Both the position numbers and the translations under genes were made by a program. This document shows positions 45,101-57,900 of a DNA stretch of 64,000 bases, piece after piece; within the stretch, counting starts at the first letter, position 1, and the number at the start of each line of letters is the position of its first letter. Below the pieces are notes generated by a model that saw only the letters and a program-made list of their open reading frames with translations, searched no databases and was not told the DNA's origin. Source of the stretch: Euglena gracilis (lineage: Eukaryota > Euglenida > Euglenophyceae > Euglenales); assembly GCA_039621445.1 (NCBI GenBank), contig CP154956.1, positions 52,417,625 through 52,481,624 on the forward strand. The letters are read 5' to 3'.

Positions 45101-46510
45101 CAATTGGGCAGGAGTGGGCCAACGTGAGAGACATCGAGAATGGCAGGCAATCTTGGTGTGTTCCCCACGATTTGAACTTCGGCTCGCAACTTTCGGACAA
45201 CCGGGGCATTGTCCTGCTCCATCAAAATCCGTTTTTGAAGAGAACCATCTGGAGAACTGCAACCCCATGAATCCCGACAGGTTCTCCACACCCCTGGTTG
45301 GGAGCGGGACGCCGAGACAATCTGCAGCTGGAGAGGGGCGGAGAAGGAGGGGGACAACGTCCGCCATCGTCAGCATGCTGCGCTTCAGCGTGTTTTGGTA
45401 CTGCATCGTGTGCACGCCCGAGGGCTTGTGAACAATAGCACAATAATCGTCCTGTGAACAAAATGAATTTTGGAGCAGCTTAAGAAAGAGGCCTTGTATG
45501 TTCATCCTGGCGACCGAGGTGTTGCAAATTTTGAACTGGATGTATGGAAAAACTCGTAGACAATCCCCCAAGATCCCACAAGATACCAACCAGGACTCCT
45601 ACGCAGCAATTAAGAAATTAATTCCTCAACGGTTTGTTTTCTTTGCAGGAAAGACATTTCTGAGGACCGGGCGGGGTACACGGTCAGCAAAGCGCAAAAC
45701 CTTCAGTCCCTTCTAGACCCTTCAGAGATGAATGAAGGGGGGAGCACTCTAAAGAAGATTAACAATCAACCACGCTGGGCAGGCAATCCTAAGCCAGGGC
45801 AAAAGAAATTGTTTTTCTGCTGCTGTTGCTGTTGCAGAGGTGCTTGGGGGACCTCATGAAATATCAATTTCCCACGGATAAATAAATTTCCTTAAAGATG
45901 CACAGAATCCAACAAAACAGAACCCAACGTTTCTGGCAGGTGCAGACGGACACAAAAGATTCACCGTTCCTCCATTCGGATACCCAATCAAAACAAATCT
46001 GGAAAATGGACCATTTTAATGCTTTGGTGCCATGGCGTTGGTGACCTCCCTGGATGAATGCTTTGCTTTTGGGAAAGAATGGTTGGATGAATTTCCTGGA
46101 GGGCGCTGCCACAGACCTCATAGTGCACCAGGAAATCGGAGGAGTTCAGCAGCTGGATCAATTTCGCCATCCTTTCGGGGGACGGGGTGAGACACTGCGT
46201 CTGGGAGGCCGGCAACTCCAGGGTCAACATGTCCCCTGGCTGGACGGGGTATCCGCCACACCGTTGCTTTGCACCCCGGGGGGCATCGCCAATGCCTTAT
46301 CAGCAGGGGGTCCCGTCAAACGTGGCTGCCGGACGGCCATCGTCGCTCACAATCGTCACCACCCGCGGCTGAGGTCCGGCGGAGTGTGCGCGGCAGGCAA
46401 GGGTGTGGTCGCCACCGCCCTTCACCTCCCCGTTCACCTGCAAGTGCCCTTGATGCGCCGCACGGTTCGCCCTCTTCGAACTGGCGAGTGCGCTGGGAAA
46501 CGCCCTTGTC
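42160..46510 (-). CDS. RluA-family RNA pseudouridine synthase with S4-like domain
   Basis: Converts uridine to pseudouridine in rRNA or tRNA. Exons: about 46,510-46,310 (S4-like: ANRAAHQGHLQVNGEV); about 46,260-46,117 (QPGDMLTLELP to FLVHYE); 45,451-45,300 (DDYCAIVHKPSGVHTMQYQ); 43,627-43,504 (catalytic HRLDMRVSGPVLIAKT, EERRVEKEYRAIV); 43,238-43,158 (LTIDTPLDGKPCLTELRVLH); 42,833-42,680 (VRLWPHTGR, QPIVGDD); 42,406-about 42,160 (LALPHPVLPDVRL, PRFEQL). Introns at 45,452-46,116, 43,239-43,503 and 42,834-43,157 are GT-AG; 43,628-45,299 and 42,407-42,679 are nonconventional. The catalytic Asp of HRLD is present. An in-frame TAG at 42,785-42,783 replaces the Gln of the conserved G-R-x-H-Q motif. 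The join between the first two exons is not exact. Target RNA and compartment are unknown. Confidence 0.85.
42407..42679 (-). other. Nonconventional intron made of a hAT-type element plus one target duplication
   Basis: On the minus strand the intron reads AAGCAGGGG...CCCCTGCGGGG, with CAG at +4 and CTG at -8. It is 273 nt: the 265-bp element plus 8. Excision restores GGC GGG GAA GCC GGC CCT in frame between GDDLHC and LALPHPV. No GT-AG pair can remove it without a frame change. Confidence 0.85.
42412..42676. mobile_element. hAT-type element (265 bp) acting as an intron
   Basis: The ends are CAGGGGTTTTTTTTAAG and CTAAAAAATCCCCTG. The flanking octamer CTTCCCCG is identical on both sides (42,404-42,411 and 42,677-42,684). 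It lies inside the coding sequence of the pseudouridine synthase. The interior is alternating C and G runs around a CGGCGCTTTCGGCGCCG hairpin. Confidence 0.95.
43628..45299 (-). other. Nonconventional intron, pseudouridine synthase (GVPLP/RHRLD junction)
   Basis: The intron starts AACCAGGGGTG and ends CCCCTGTTGGC, with CAG at +4, CTG at -8 and CAGGGG/CCCCTG complementary. It is 1,672 nt long. Excision gives GVPLPRHRLDMRVSG in frame. Confidence 0.88.
43900..44960. repeat. Pair of about 215-bp direct repeats
   Basis: 43,905-44,120 and 44,745-44,955 align in direct orientation at roughly 80% by eye. Shared blocks include GGTTTTCAATGGC and GGAAGGTGTGAAAAAAATGG. They flank about 620 bp of AT-rich DNA inside a pseudouridine synthase intron. 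They could be two old copies of one element or terminal repeats of a dead one. Confidence 0.75.
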
Positions 46511-48430
46511 CCATACCTGAGAACAGAACATTGGTCGGTGAGATACCAGAGGGGGGGGGATCTAATTGCTGTCCGTAAAAAAGATCTGTTGGGAAAAATA
46601 TTGGACAAATTGGAAAAGTTCTGGACGCCCGCTTGAAATGGGCGGGAAAACACTCTGAAAAAAAAATATCTTGAACCCATTTTTCAGTGAAAATGCATTC
46701 ATCATTTTGGATGATCAATACTTCTAAAAGGCGTTGAGGAACAAAAATACATGCGCCGAAGAAGAATTTTTGGGTGTTCACTGGAGGAAATTGGATTTTT
46801 CTCAAATTTTCTGGGAAAAATCCTGGACGGATCCTTAAAATGGTGGGGAAAACTCCACACAAAATTTGTCCAGAATTAGTCTCACAACATTTTCCCCCCG
46901 TTCAAGCCCCCCCCCCTCCAGTATTCCTGCAAAAGATGTCGCATCATCCTCCTGCAACTCGGGGCAACTGATCTAAGAGAAAGTTCAAATGCAACTGGCG
47001 TCAATGTTGTCAAGATTGGGGTTCAACTATTCATCAGCGAACAAACCTGCAAAGACGCCGGCTTTCATATTCCTCCTCTTTCACATCTTCTAAAACGCAA
47101 TGAGATAATTTTTGTGCACCAGCTGCTGCCCATAGAAGAAGGCGTCGGTTGCAGTCTTCCGGCGTGTGCATTCATGCGCAAGAGAGAGTCTGCAAATCAA
47201 AACAAGGGAGGGGTGCCATTGCTTTGTATTTTTACCTGACTGTGGAAACAACAGACCTTGGGATCCACCTGAAAAATGCCCTTCAACTTGGGGAAGGATT
47301 TTAGCAATAATACAAATGGCTTGGATGCTGAATTTCGAATCCATAATGCAATTATCTGGTTTTGATAAAATGCAGATTGAAATGAAAAATATCAGCATCC
47401 AAGGGAATGATGCTCCTGTGTGTGAACCAGGCCTTTTCTTAAAGACCTGAAGAGGGGGGGGGTCCGAGGCTCGCCATTTTACTATCTACTTATAAAGTCA
47501 CCAGCCAGACTCCTGCCAGGGTCCGAAAAAATTTCTCTGGCGATGTGCGCCAAGTTGGAAATGGGACTTTTAAGGAGTTTTGGGTTTAATGATGTTGCTG
47601 AAACCGACAGCAGGGAGATCAGAAACAGAAGAGGCTATGGTAATGGGTTTTTTGGGCTTCATTAAGCAAATCTGTCCTCAGAAAGTACTCAAAGCCTGAA
47701 GAAAATGTGAAGGTTTGGGGAGAGGGATCAATTTCCTCCACACCAGGCTTGTCTTTAAGGGTTCACAGAACCCCAGGGTGGGGGGCGGGCTCAATTGTAC
47801 CTTATCTGAATTTGGTTTGTGGAAATCCTTGGAGGGGGGGTCTAAGGAGGGCTAGCTGGTGGGATTTTTTTGACCCCCCTGGTGGGAATTTAATTATGAT
47901 AATTTTTGACCCCCCCAAAACCTGCAAAAAATGTTTGGCGATCTTTTTCGCCCATTTTTGGCCATTTTTTTTGGATTTTTTGAACAAAATCAAGCAAAAA
48001 AATCAAGCAGAGAGCAGAGAGCAGAGCGGGCAGCAGAGCCACAGAAATGAATTGGGCATGATGATTTTCGATGACGATTTGGTGCCGTTGCCCCTCAAAG
48101 GGAGGGCATTCGAAGCACCATGTGTGATCCGACGTTCTTCGCAAAGCGTGCGCTGAGATGGCCGGTCTTCTCTGGTGGATTGGTCACTGAGATGCTGCAG
48201 AAACGAAGATTAGAACAAAGTCCAGCAAATAAACACACCTGCAAATCAGGTGCACGCGCGCGCACACACACCTTTCTAAAATATTCAGATGAAAAAAGAA
48301 AAACCACTCAAAACCAATGAGACCCATCGGAAAATATTGCAAATTTCCTTCAAATTACGTTGATGTTGTTGAAAATTTGTGGTCATATACATGTGACAGC
48401 AGCACGTATATTTTATGTATGAGCACACAT
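46511..48430. other. No confident gene
   Basis: Two minus-strand exon-like stretches are seen: 47,165-47,095 (DAFFYGQQLVHKNYLIA) and 48,210-48,095 (VTNPPEKTGHLSARFAKNVG, ending in TGA). They could be outlying exons of the pseudouridine synthase or of another gene. Neither is GC-rich and no join was found. Confidence 0.3.
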
Positions 48431-48431
48431 G

Positions 48432-48462
<31 letters not shown>

Positions 48463-48628
48463 CACCCCCCACCCCCCCCACACACGCACCTACCCACCCA
48501 CACCCACACCCACACCCACACCCACACCCACACCCACACCCACACCCACACCCACACCCACACCCACACCCACACCCACACCCACACCCACACCCACACC
48601 CACACCCACACCCACACCCACACCCATA
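48430..48628. repeat. (CA)n and (CACCCA)n microsatellites
   Basis: A CA tract at 48,431-48,460 is followed by about 21 units of the hexamer CACCCA from about 48,498 to 48,626. The threonine/proline frames across it are artefacts. Confidence 0.97.
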
Positions 48629-48639
48629 CATATGTATGA

Positions 48640-51020
48640 CAGCAATAGAACGACGCCGACCGAGATTTTTATTCCTCTTAACTCTGTCTTGGTTTACATC
48701 ATCTTGACCTTTGTTTCTGATTTTTTTTGTCTGTGGATACTATTGTGAGTTGACCATGTGTTGGATTGCACTGTGTGTCCTAAAAGAAATGCAGGGCAAA
48801 AAATGCCTCCAAAACGTATCACAATAAAACTCCCCAACCTCTGCCATGCAGTGGTAACCCACTATAAAGGTACCAGCTTCAAAATAGGGGGGGGGCATGG
48901 AGCAGGGGTTCTGTATGAATGCACATGCACAAAACACACTTTTGTCCACATGTGCACACGGGTGCATTTGTCGTCATAAATCTAGGGATACACATATCCA
49001 GAATTTGCAGAAAACGAGCTCTGGTTTGGATTATTGGGGGGGCATACCCTATGGTGACCTTCAGGTGTGCTGGTGCTGCTAAATAACTTCCTGAAAGAAA
49101 AAAAACAACCAGATCTGAGGGGAATCAGCAGGAAAATTGCCTGACAGGCGCATTCGTGCAAGCATGTGCAGCCAGGACCTTCCCTTAAAGCCAAGAACAT
49201 AGATTCACTTGATGACCCCCAAGGGGGGCAGGGGGGATCCACCCACATTTTCTTTCTTTTGAGAACCCACCCACGCACGACCCCCCCTCGGGGGCGACGC
49301 ACCCACCCACCCAAAATCCACCCAAAATCAGCAGAAACCCCTTGAAAAAATTTCTGGCCTGGCTTTCGGCCATGCCGGACTAAGACATGGCACCCCCCCC
49401 CGGGGGGGGGGGGTTCCGCACCACCCACCCACTCTCGAAAGTCAAATGAATCTACAGCCAGGAAAACATCTTTGTATCCCAAATATAAAAATGAATTCCA
49501 GAGATTTTGTCCACGACAGCTTCCAACACCATCCTGATTTCTGCAAGATAACCCAAGGGGGTGGTGCGGAGTGACACTTGGACTTCAGAAGAAGAAGCGC
49601 TTCGAAGCTCAACTTCTTCTTGATGCAAAATCACAAACTCAGCACAAAATTGCACCAAATGTTCTTGCTGCAACCTGCAAGGAAGAGAACTGGGAAGTAA
49701 ATATTTCTGCACAATCTGATCATTAATATATGAAATTTGGTTGAATGGAATTTTTTTTGCTTGGAATCGGATTTCTGGTTCAAAGCCCCTTTGCAAACAA
49801 ATTTTTCTTTATAATTATAACAATTATTTCAAAATTCATAAAATAAAATGTTCATTTATCTCTAAATTTGAAATGCAGCACACTTCTCTCATTAGAAGTG
49901 CCAACATCCAAAATCAAACAATACAGCATCAATAAAAAAACAACAATGAACGGGAAAAATCCAGCAGTTTACGCAAACTCATGATTTTTAAGTGACTTTT
50001 TTGGCATCCCCAGGGCTGTACGGAAGGCCTGGTGGGTGTGGCCCACCAGGACGTGGGGGGAAAGTGGACCCCTTTCATCGACCACAGCACCGCACTAGGA
50101 AACTTTTACCCAAAAACCGGTGCCCCAGAAAAATACGGGGGGAGGGGGGTTCGGACCCTGCCCCACCCACCAGGATGGCCCCAACCCACCACCCACAGGG
50201 TTTCAGGGGGTTCCGTAAAGCCCCGTCCCCCCCCCCATGAGGCACCGAATGTGTGAAATAGGGGTCTGAGCAAAATTTTACACATGTATTAATATTGATG
50301 TGTAACTGTTTCAATGTATTGCACATATGAAGCAGATTGAATGCATGAGTGGCTGAGATTTATGAGTTCGAGACCCCACCTCCCCCTGTATCAACCCCCA
50401 GGGTTTATAAGGTCTCGTTTGGTTGTCCGACTGAAGAAGATATGTTGGTTATTCGTGGGCAAGCCAAAAATACACCCCGAATTACCTTTTTTTTTTGACA
50501 TAATGCAGCATTTTTAATGGTCGATCACATAAAAATTGCAAAGAAATCGGATTTGGGGGGGTCAAGAAATCTGACAACCATTTTCATTTCCTTCACCGGG
50601 GAGGGTTATAAATCGACCTGGTTGGTCGGCCTGAGAGGGGCAGTTTATGCGGGACGTTACAAATGGGAGGTTTGACGAACGGAGAGAGAAATCACAAGAA
50701 GCATGTTGCAATTTCAATTGAAGAAATTGTGAGACAATGAACGAGCAATTCCTAGAAGCATTCAACCAAAAATTTCCTTCTATTCTTTATGCAAACAATC
50801 GATGACATATTGATATTAAAAATGAATATGAAATTTTTGAACAAATTCAATCCTGTTTCTTAAAAAAAAAAGTTAAAATGCTTTCAAAAAGACACGGAAA
50901 GAACAAAGACACATGCCGGTTCGCTTCTGCCAGGAGTTGCAAGACATTGCCAGAACAAATGCTTCGCCTGAAAGAGAGGATAAAAACTAAAGACACCCAT
51001 ATATTATATGTATGTATGTA
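48640..51020. other. No gene recognised
   Basis: AT-rich DNA with C/G-run islands at 49,220-49,430 and 50,040-50,240. One minus-strand frame at 49,682-49,490 (LQQEHLVQFCAEFVILHQEE) looks protein-like but has no recognised family or splice context. Confidence 0.4.
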
Positions 51021-51029
51021 TGCATATGG

Positions 51030-51480
51030 TACCCGCCCCGGGCAATTGTCGCGTGACAAATCGGGCAGCACGGAAGGGGGTGACAATTTCCCGAGGGGGG
51101 TGACAATTGCCCGGGGGCGTCAATTGCCCACCCATGTAGGCCACATTAAAACCAAATGACCAAAAACACCATCTGAAACACCAGTGAACACGCAAAAATG
51201 CAGCTATGGTTGTGATATTGTGCAGAGCATTTGGTATGCGACATTTCTCAGCACGTTGTAGTGAAATAGAGGATCAATCGAGTCGTGTCGGCGAAAAGAA
51301 AGTTCACAAACATCTTCTGTGGTGGGGGGGTGACAAATTGGGCAGCACGGAGGGGGGTGACAATTTCCCGGGGTGACAAATTGGCCGGCACAGCCAGGGG
51401 TGACAATTGCCCGGGGGCGTCAATTGCCCGGGGGCGTCAATTGCCCGGGGGCGTCAATTGCCCGGGGGGGGGGGTAGGCT
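51030..51480. repeat. CAATTGCCCGGG repeat cluster
   Basis: Two blocks (51,030-51,140 and 51,330-51,480) are built from GGGGTGACAATTGCCCGG and GGGGGCGTCAATTGCCCG motifs. The second block has at least three exact 18-bp tandem units. Both orientations of CCCGGGCAATTG occur, so the blocks can fold on each other. Confidence 0.85.
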
Positions 51481-51915
51481 GATGGGTGCTCTGTTAACTT
51501 GGCACATAGCTTGTGCTCCTAGTGCGAATTTGACCTTCAGCTATTTGAGACTGATTTTTGCCATCAGACCTCCCTTGTAAAAGCAATTCAACATAAAAGC
51601 TTCATTGTGGCAATTTTCGGGGGGCCTTGCACTCACATGCAGACATATATCCCTGACTTGACCATAATGCAGATTTCATTTTTACATATATTATGTTATA
51701 TATATTTATAAATTCATATATCGTTATTTTTTTCAGAAATAGATTTGAGCAAAAAAAAAGACTGTTCTCGTGCCACCAAGATTGGCGCAATAGGCGCTGC
51801 CACTTCAATGAATTGTCCAGCAAGTTGATCATTTCTTTGGACTTTTCTGAGCAGACCAGCAATTTCCATCATTGCAGTCTGAGCAGCAACCTCCACCCGA
51901 ACAACTCACCCATAC

Positions 51916-54900
51916 CTGAACCGCTCCTCCGCCCACTCCTGCAATTCAGTCTCGTGGTAATAATCAGCGACCCCAATCAGCTCATTCAAGTAGCGCAGCT
52001 CCGCCCGACGCTGTCCCGTATACAAATACCGCAGGAAAGCGTGGCTGCAGTCTGCAGTTTCTTTGGAGCCCCCCCCCCATGCACACAGTGCCTGGGTGGC
52101 GGTGTCATTCCATCAGCAGGACATGAGAAAAGATGACGGCCGTTGCCCTCAAGCAACGTTGCGGACCATGCACTCGGCTTATGGCTGAATGGCTTGGCTG
52201 ACGGCAGGGCACACGTGGATGGTTCCTGTTATCTGCCCCACTTTTCATCGAGCCACCATTTGACCAACGGTCCTTGAAGCGAAACGACCGCAATGCTGGT
52301 TCATGGCGTGTATTTTGGGCTTGGCCTAGGTTGGGACGAAGAACACTGACTTGGTTGCCCATCAAACACTGTACCACGACCAGGGTTCGATATAAGGACA
52401 GGTCGGGGGGGGGGTGGTCCGGACCCCCCCCCCTGCGGGCCAGGAGGGGGGGGGACACCCCCCCCACCTAAACAATGGCGCGGTCCGGGTGACCGATTTT
52501 CGGCCCGGCGCGAAGCGCCGGGCCATAAATTTCACATCCAGCGAAATCAAAGCGCACACAGCACATAATGTTTTTTCATCAGGTCAATGACAACAGGCAA
52601 AGCAACAACAATGCAATCATTTGCAAACGATCTGAGTGAAATGGTTGTGTGCTTTTGAGTGGAAACGGTAAGATGAGGGACTCACTGTGTCGCCTCGGCA
52701 TCCGAGGCTTCGGATAGCAATGGTTCATCAGAACCGGAAGTGTCAACAGTCAGGATGGATATATCAAAAATATTAACATCAGCAAAGGCGACAAAATTGC
52801 ATGAATGCAATGACAAGAGTAGTACCCCAAATGAAGATAAATAAGAGAAATGAAGGGGATGTGTCAACATGAAACATTTACAGGCACAATCCATCACTGA
52901 CTGATTGTTGTCAACAGGGGTCTCGTTTGCCCCGGTTTCCTCACTGCTGGAGGAATCCTCCACGGCAACAGAGGAATTTTCTTCAGAGCTAGGCTGGATT
53001 CTGCCCTTTTCCTAATGGTCACGCTAAAAAAATTTCTTCGTGAGAAATGTTGCAGCCACGTGGAGTTTGCCAATGCGGCAACAAATTCAGCCTCAGAAGA
53101 ACGGGACATACGATGCCGCCGTGGGCGTTTGCGATACGCCTCAACGACAGGGGCGTAATCGTACAGTTGCCATTTCACAGAGTCCCTCATGACAATGGTG
53201 AGGTACTCTAAATGCGGCATGGCAAGGCGCTGCCGATCCTCTCGGATATGGGGATCAGCACCTGCGGACAAATCATTATTGTCTGAAGAATTTGGCTGGA
53301 AAAAATACGGTGGGTGCCCTTTGTTTGCCTGCACTCATGAAGCCACAAACCGCAAGCGAGTGGGAAACCCCAAAAGCTCAAAGCTAGGTTGATCTCCGTT
53401 GATTTATGCGATTGAGTGTGCTGAACAGGCGCTCACACTCCACGGACGAAGCAGTGAGTGAGTGCAAGGGCGCACCGCAGGAGCACATGCATCCGCGGCC
53501 AACGCGTGCTCTGCCGGATGACGGGCCTCCACAGAAGCATGCTATCGCGCTTCTGTGTGGCGGTGCGAATAAGGCCCTGCGCAAAGACCCAGTCTCTGAC
53601 TTCCCACACAAAAAGCCGTTTTCCATGCATTTTTTTCTGTGCAATCCAGGGTTTGAATCATCACACACTACTATCCAAAGCGAAACATGGTTCATGGAGA
53701 GCACAACAAGCAGAGAACATAGCAACAACCCTCGTGATGACAAACTCAGCAGATGCAGGGGGGAAAAACAGCCTCGGCACCATTCTTTTTGGACCCCTTG
53801 CAAGGGATCCCGCCATGCGTGCACATTTTGCAAAAAATCATCCAACTGTTGCACTAGCCCGTGCACAGAACCATCGCCAAATGTCGCCCAATCCGGGGAG
53901 CTGGCATCTGGCCATGAGGAGATGTCCTAGAAGGACATGCTTTCAGACCCCTTTTACCTGTGCATGACACTTGGATGTGCATTGCGACTAAGAAGGTTCC
54001 AAAAACAACTTCATGGCCACCGTGTGTCGCGCTGGAAAGAGAGAAAAAAAACATGATGTAATACCCGAGGTAAAAAAAAGAGGTCTCCACGTGCGCCATA
54101 GGTCCGGTGTGCGAGAGACGCTTGCGCGCCTCTGTGGAGAACACAGCACCCAGATTCTCCAAGGTGCGCAGCGCATGGGCACTGCTGCCATGGAGGGCAA
54201 ACGATTTAGTCCCAGGACACTTTTCTGCGGGAAAAAAATGCCCTGAAAAAAATTCCCGTTGGCAGACTGGTGGGTGAATTGGGCAAAGAAAGTCTTCGAG
54301 GCAGGGGAGGCCCCCATGTGTCTCAAGACATTTTTGAACCGGCTGTGGAATAGGGTGATGGGCACTGTGCGTTGTGCTAAGTGCTCTGCGAAATCAAGAT
54401 CCGAGAGAATGTCGCGCAAACCTGGTCTGGTCTGGTCGTGCAGACGATTGCTACTTGTGTTAACACAAGGGCAGTATACAGGACGGGAAGGATGTGCACA
54501 ACCACACCCCCCCAAATGCACCTGGCCCTATCCAAAGCCTCCCACTTTAAAATCCCAACGACCCAACCACTCAACTAAATCATCACCACCATAACGTGCC
54601 CCCCCCCCCGCATCACACTTCAACATCCCCCCCCCCGCATGCTGCCCTGGCTGCAAACACTCCGCTTTTGATGGCCACGTCAACCCCAATGTCCTGGTAC
54701 GGAAGTGGCCATCTGGGCCAACATCGCGCACGATCCACGCTTCTGGTGGCAAGGGAAGTTTTTTCTTGTTGGCGCTGTCGCACATCAGGCAGGATATCGC
54801 AAAGCGGTCACAACAGCAATGTGGGGAAAGGCAGGGGGGTGGTGCAAAAAGAACCAGCCACACACAAAAAACTGAAAGCAACAGAAAATGACAGCTTCCA

Positions 54901-57900
54901 TGCCACACGGGAGTCCTTCTGCAACAGTGCATGCGTAGCGGCCATCTCGATGGCGATGAACGCCTCCAAGAACCGGCGTGGTGTCCATGCACCAGCGCTG
55001 TGCGGAGGAACCACCTTCTGGTTCGACAGAACGCCAACAAAAATTAACTGTGGATGTGCAATGCACCGTCATCGACATTTAACATTAACATTACATCAAC
55101 ATTAACAGAGATCCACAATGAACCAGATGTGAGACACGGCGTTCAACTGCACCAGGGTGTGGAACATCGCCATTGTTTGTCCCGCCTGTACGGTGTACAG
55201 GAGGGCTTGTGCTCGTACGTGGTCCCATGCAGTTGAACGCATCCACCGAGGGCGTTGACGAACAGGTGCAGCTGCAAAAGCGTTCTCGTCCACATGGAAC
55301 GGCAACTGCAATTAATGCACGGCTTCCAATGCAATGGAACCATCAAATTTTAGGCAGGAGAAATAAAATAAGTCAACGACACCATCCATGAAACAAATGC
55401 AACACTCATTCATCGTTCAACGTACACAAAACAGCCAATGCCTGCTGGAGGCCGGGTCGGCCAAGCCTTGCAACATCACGTGCTGCATGAGACTCCATGA
55501 ACATCGCCATCGTTGTACGTGCTGTTCTCGAGGTTGGCAGCGTATCCAGCCACGTTGAAGCGATGCGCTGTGCACGATTCCGACAATTGCACAAGTGGTT
55601 CAAGGCAACCTCAAACAAATTTATTCGGCCTTTAAAAAAGATAGCAAGTTTTGCTGATCACATTGGAAAACTTGACGGAAAACAGTATGCAAAACATGCA
55701 AACAAATATCTTGTGCAAGCCAATGAACAATACCGGTCGCACCGGACTTCAAGACGCTGGCGATCGCCTTTGACAGCGTGGCCACATCGGGTGGTGGTGT
55801 CGGTGGGTCAGCCTCAGCAGGCCTGCATCAGAGATTTTCTTCATCACAATAGGGTGAACTGCTGGTGTTGCGAAGAATTTACCACAGAGAACAAATGCGA
55901 AATTGTGAAGAAAATCTCCGCGGACAGCCTTGTATTCCACAAAAACAAAACTCTATCACAATAGGGTGAACTGCTGGTGTTGCGAAGAATTTACCACAGA
56001 GAACAAATGCGAAATTGTGAAGAAAATCACCGCGAACAGCCTTGTATTCCACAAAAAAAAAGCTCTATCCCCGGTTCCTCTGAAGGTTGGCTGCTCGGCT
56101 GTGGAACAGGATGTGCTTCGACTGGTCGCACAAGACTTTTGTCGTGCCTGACATCGCAGGGTGGCGTTGCCGTGCTAGAAGAGGATGACTGCGCAGCGCG
56201 CGGAACCTCCACGCCCTCAGATGGAGTTGGCGCCACGTTGACGCAAAATCTCCATCACATCAATGGCACCCCATTACAGACATTTTGGCTGCACACTGAT
56301 TGACATTCACAATGGCAAACTGACGGCAGCCCCATCCCATAAGGCCCAAGAAAACAACAACAAAAATAACAAAGCGCATCACCGACAGTGGTGACAAAGG
56401 AGAGTTTGTTCTACAGCCTTCACCCACACCTGGATCTCGGCAAGGAAGAAAGGCAGCCTTCGTTCTGTAGGGTCACGGAGGCGCGCTTCGGTGCACGCGT
56501 CCATCAGTTGCCGGCGATGTAGCAACCTGCCCCAATCCATGATGTGTGGCAACAACCTTCATTTTTTGGCTGATCCAGCATGTTACATCCAGCGTGGTTT
56601 AATTTGGCAGAAAATATCTAAATGGTTGAAGCAAAAAAAAAAACAGTGAAATAATCATGAATAAAATCACAGGAAGCAGAAAGAGAAGGGTGAGTCTAGC
56701 AGCTTGCTGCACACTACCGTTGTGCACATTCATTTCTTGTTGGTTGCAATGCATTAACAAAGAAATGAATGATCCCACGCCTTCTCCCTCTCGGCAGCAG
56801 AGACAGTCGATCCACGTGCCGGAAGAAGGCGATGGCCTGGCTCAATTGTGGAGCCGTAAACTTCAGTGCCATTTTTTTCTTTTTGCATTACATCCAGTTA
56901 GGTGTGCCACCTGCATTTGGACCACTATGCAGCCGAGAGCAACACGAGTTTCCACCTCAAACAATTAAATTGAATGCTTTCAGAAGCGACAAATAAGCAT
57001 GACATGTTTCAAACTCAGTCAGATACTTTGTCAAACAGAGGCCAATCTGAAGCAGTTGGAGACAAAACAGGACATAACTTTGAAAACGAGGATAATGAGA
57101 ATCAATGGTAGGTCAACCACTATGAACTATATCTCATATTTGTGACCACATTCATACAAATGTCACTGGTTGGTGTTGGTTTCACCGTCTCCGAGGGTGC
57201 AAAAAACAAAGGAAGTTGGCGAGACATCAGCTGCAAAAGAACAAGCAAATAAACGTGCAGTGCAGAGAGCCGAAAGAAAACATTTGGCTGTTGCCACCAC
57301 AAAAAACTCCTAAAAACCCCGGCGCGAAGCGCCGGGGGGAAAAATTGACCTTTTTGGGTGGGTCCCGGGTACCCCCCCCCGGGGTCAGTCCGGACCCCCC
57401 TGGCAGTTGGGGGGGGGGGGGGGGTCCGGCCCCCCCCCCGGCGGGCCAGGAGGGGGGGGGTGGTGGGGGGGGGACACTCCCCCCCCCACCTAAACCATGT
57501 ACGCCCTCCTTATATCGAACCCTGACCACGACTATTGTGCTGATAAAACCTGCCAGCGAGCCAACGAGGCATTCCCATCTCCATATGTTTGAACCATTGT
57601 TCAGAGAAAGGCGCACTGTGCACAGGGTTTTCTTAAGCCGGAGGGGACCCAGCCAGAGACCCAGGACCCACCCCCTAGCCGGAGGTCCAGCCAGTCAGCA
57701 CTGTCTTTCCAGCCAGCAGCCCCATTGGGGACAGCGCAGCGAAGCTGTGAAGGACCGAAAAACTTTTTGGGAAAAATGGATAAAAAATGCGGCATTTTCG
57801 AGACATTTCCAGGCAAAACCGGCGTTTTCACCGAAAACCAAAAACGGTGTTTTTGGGGACCAGCTGGGTCCAGCTTCCAACTGGCAGGACCTCACCCCCC

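Larger units (their letters stand above)
52381..57524 (-). mobile_element. hAT transposon, 5,144 bp, perfect ends and 8-bp duplication
   Basis: Both ends carry the 18-bp inverted repeat CAGGGTTCGATATAAGGA (52,381-52,398 and complement at 57,507-57,524). The target duplication ACCACGAC is exact at 52,373-52,380 and 57,525-57,532. CAGGG termini with an 8-bp duplication are diagnostic of the hAT superfamily. Each subterminal region has long C and G runs and the hairpin CGGCGCGAAGCGCCG (52,506-52,520 and 57,319-57,333). Inside, a hAT transposase C-terminus is recognisable on the minus strand at about 53,460-53,387. It sits in an intron of the BTB gene. Perfect ends suggest a fairly recent insertion. 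Confidence 0.95.

Noticed and set aside
47437-47770. A hAT-type element starting CAGGCCTTTTCTTAAAG
   Set aside because: The start looks right, but no matching inverted end or flanking octamer was found.
48285-48748. Thr/Pro and Trp/Val repeat proteins
   Set aside because: Artefacts of the CACCCA hexamer tract.
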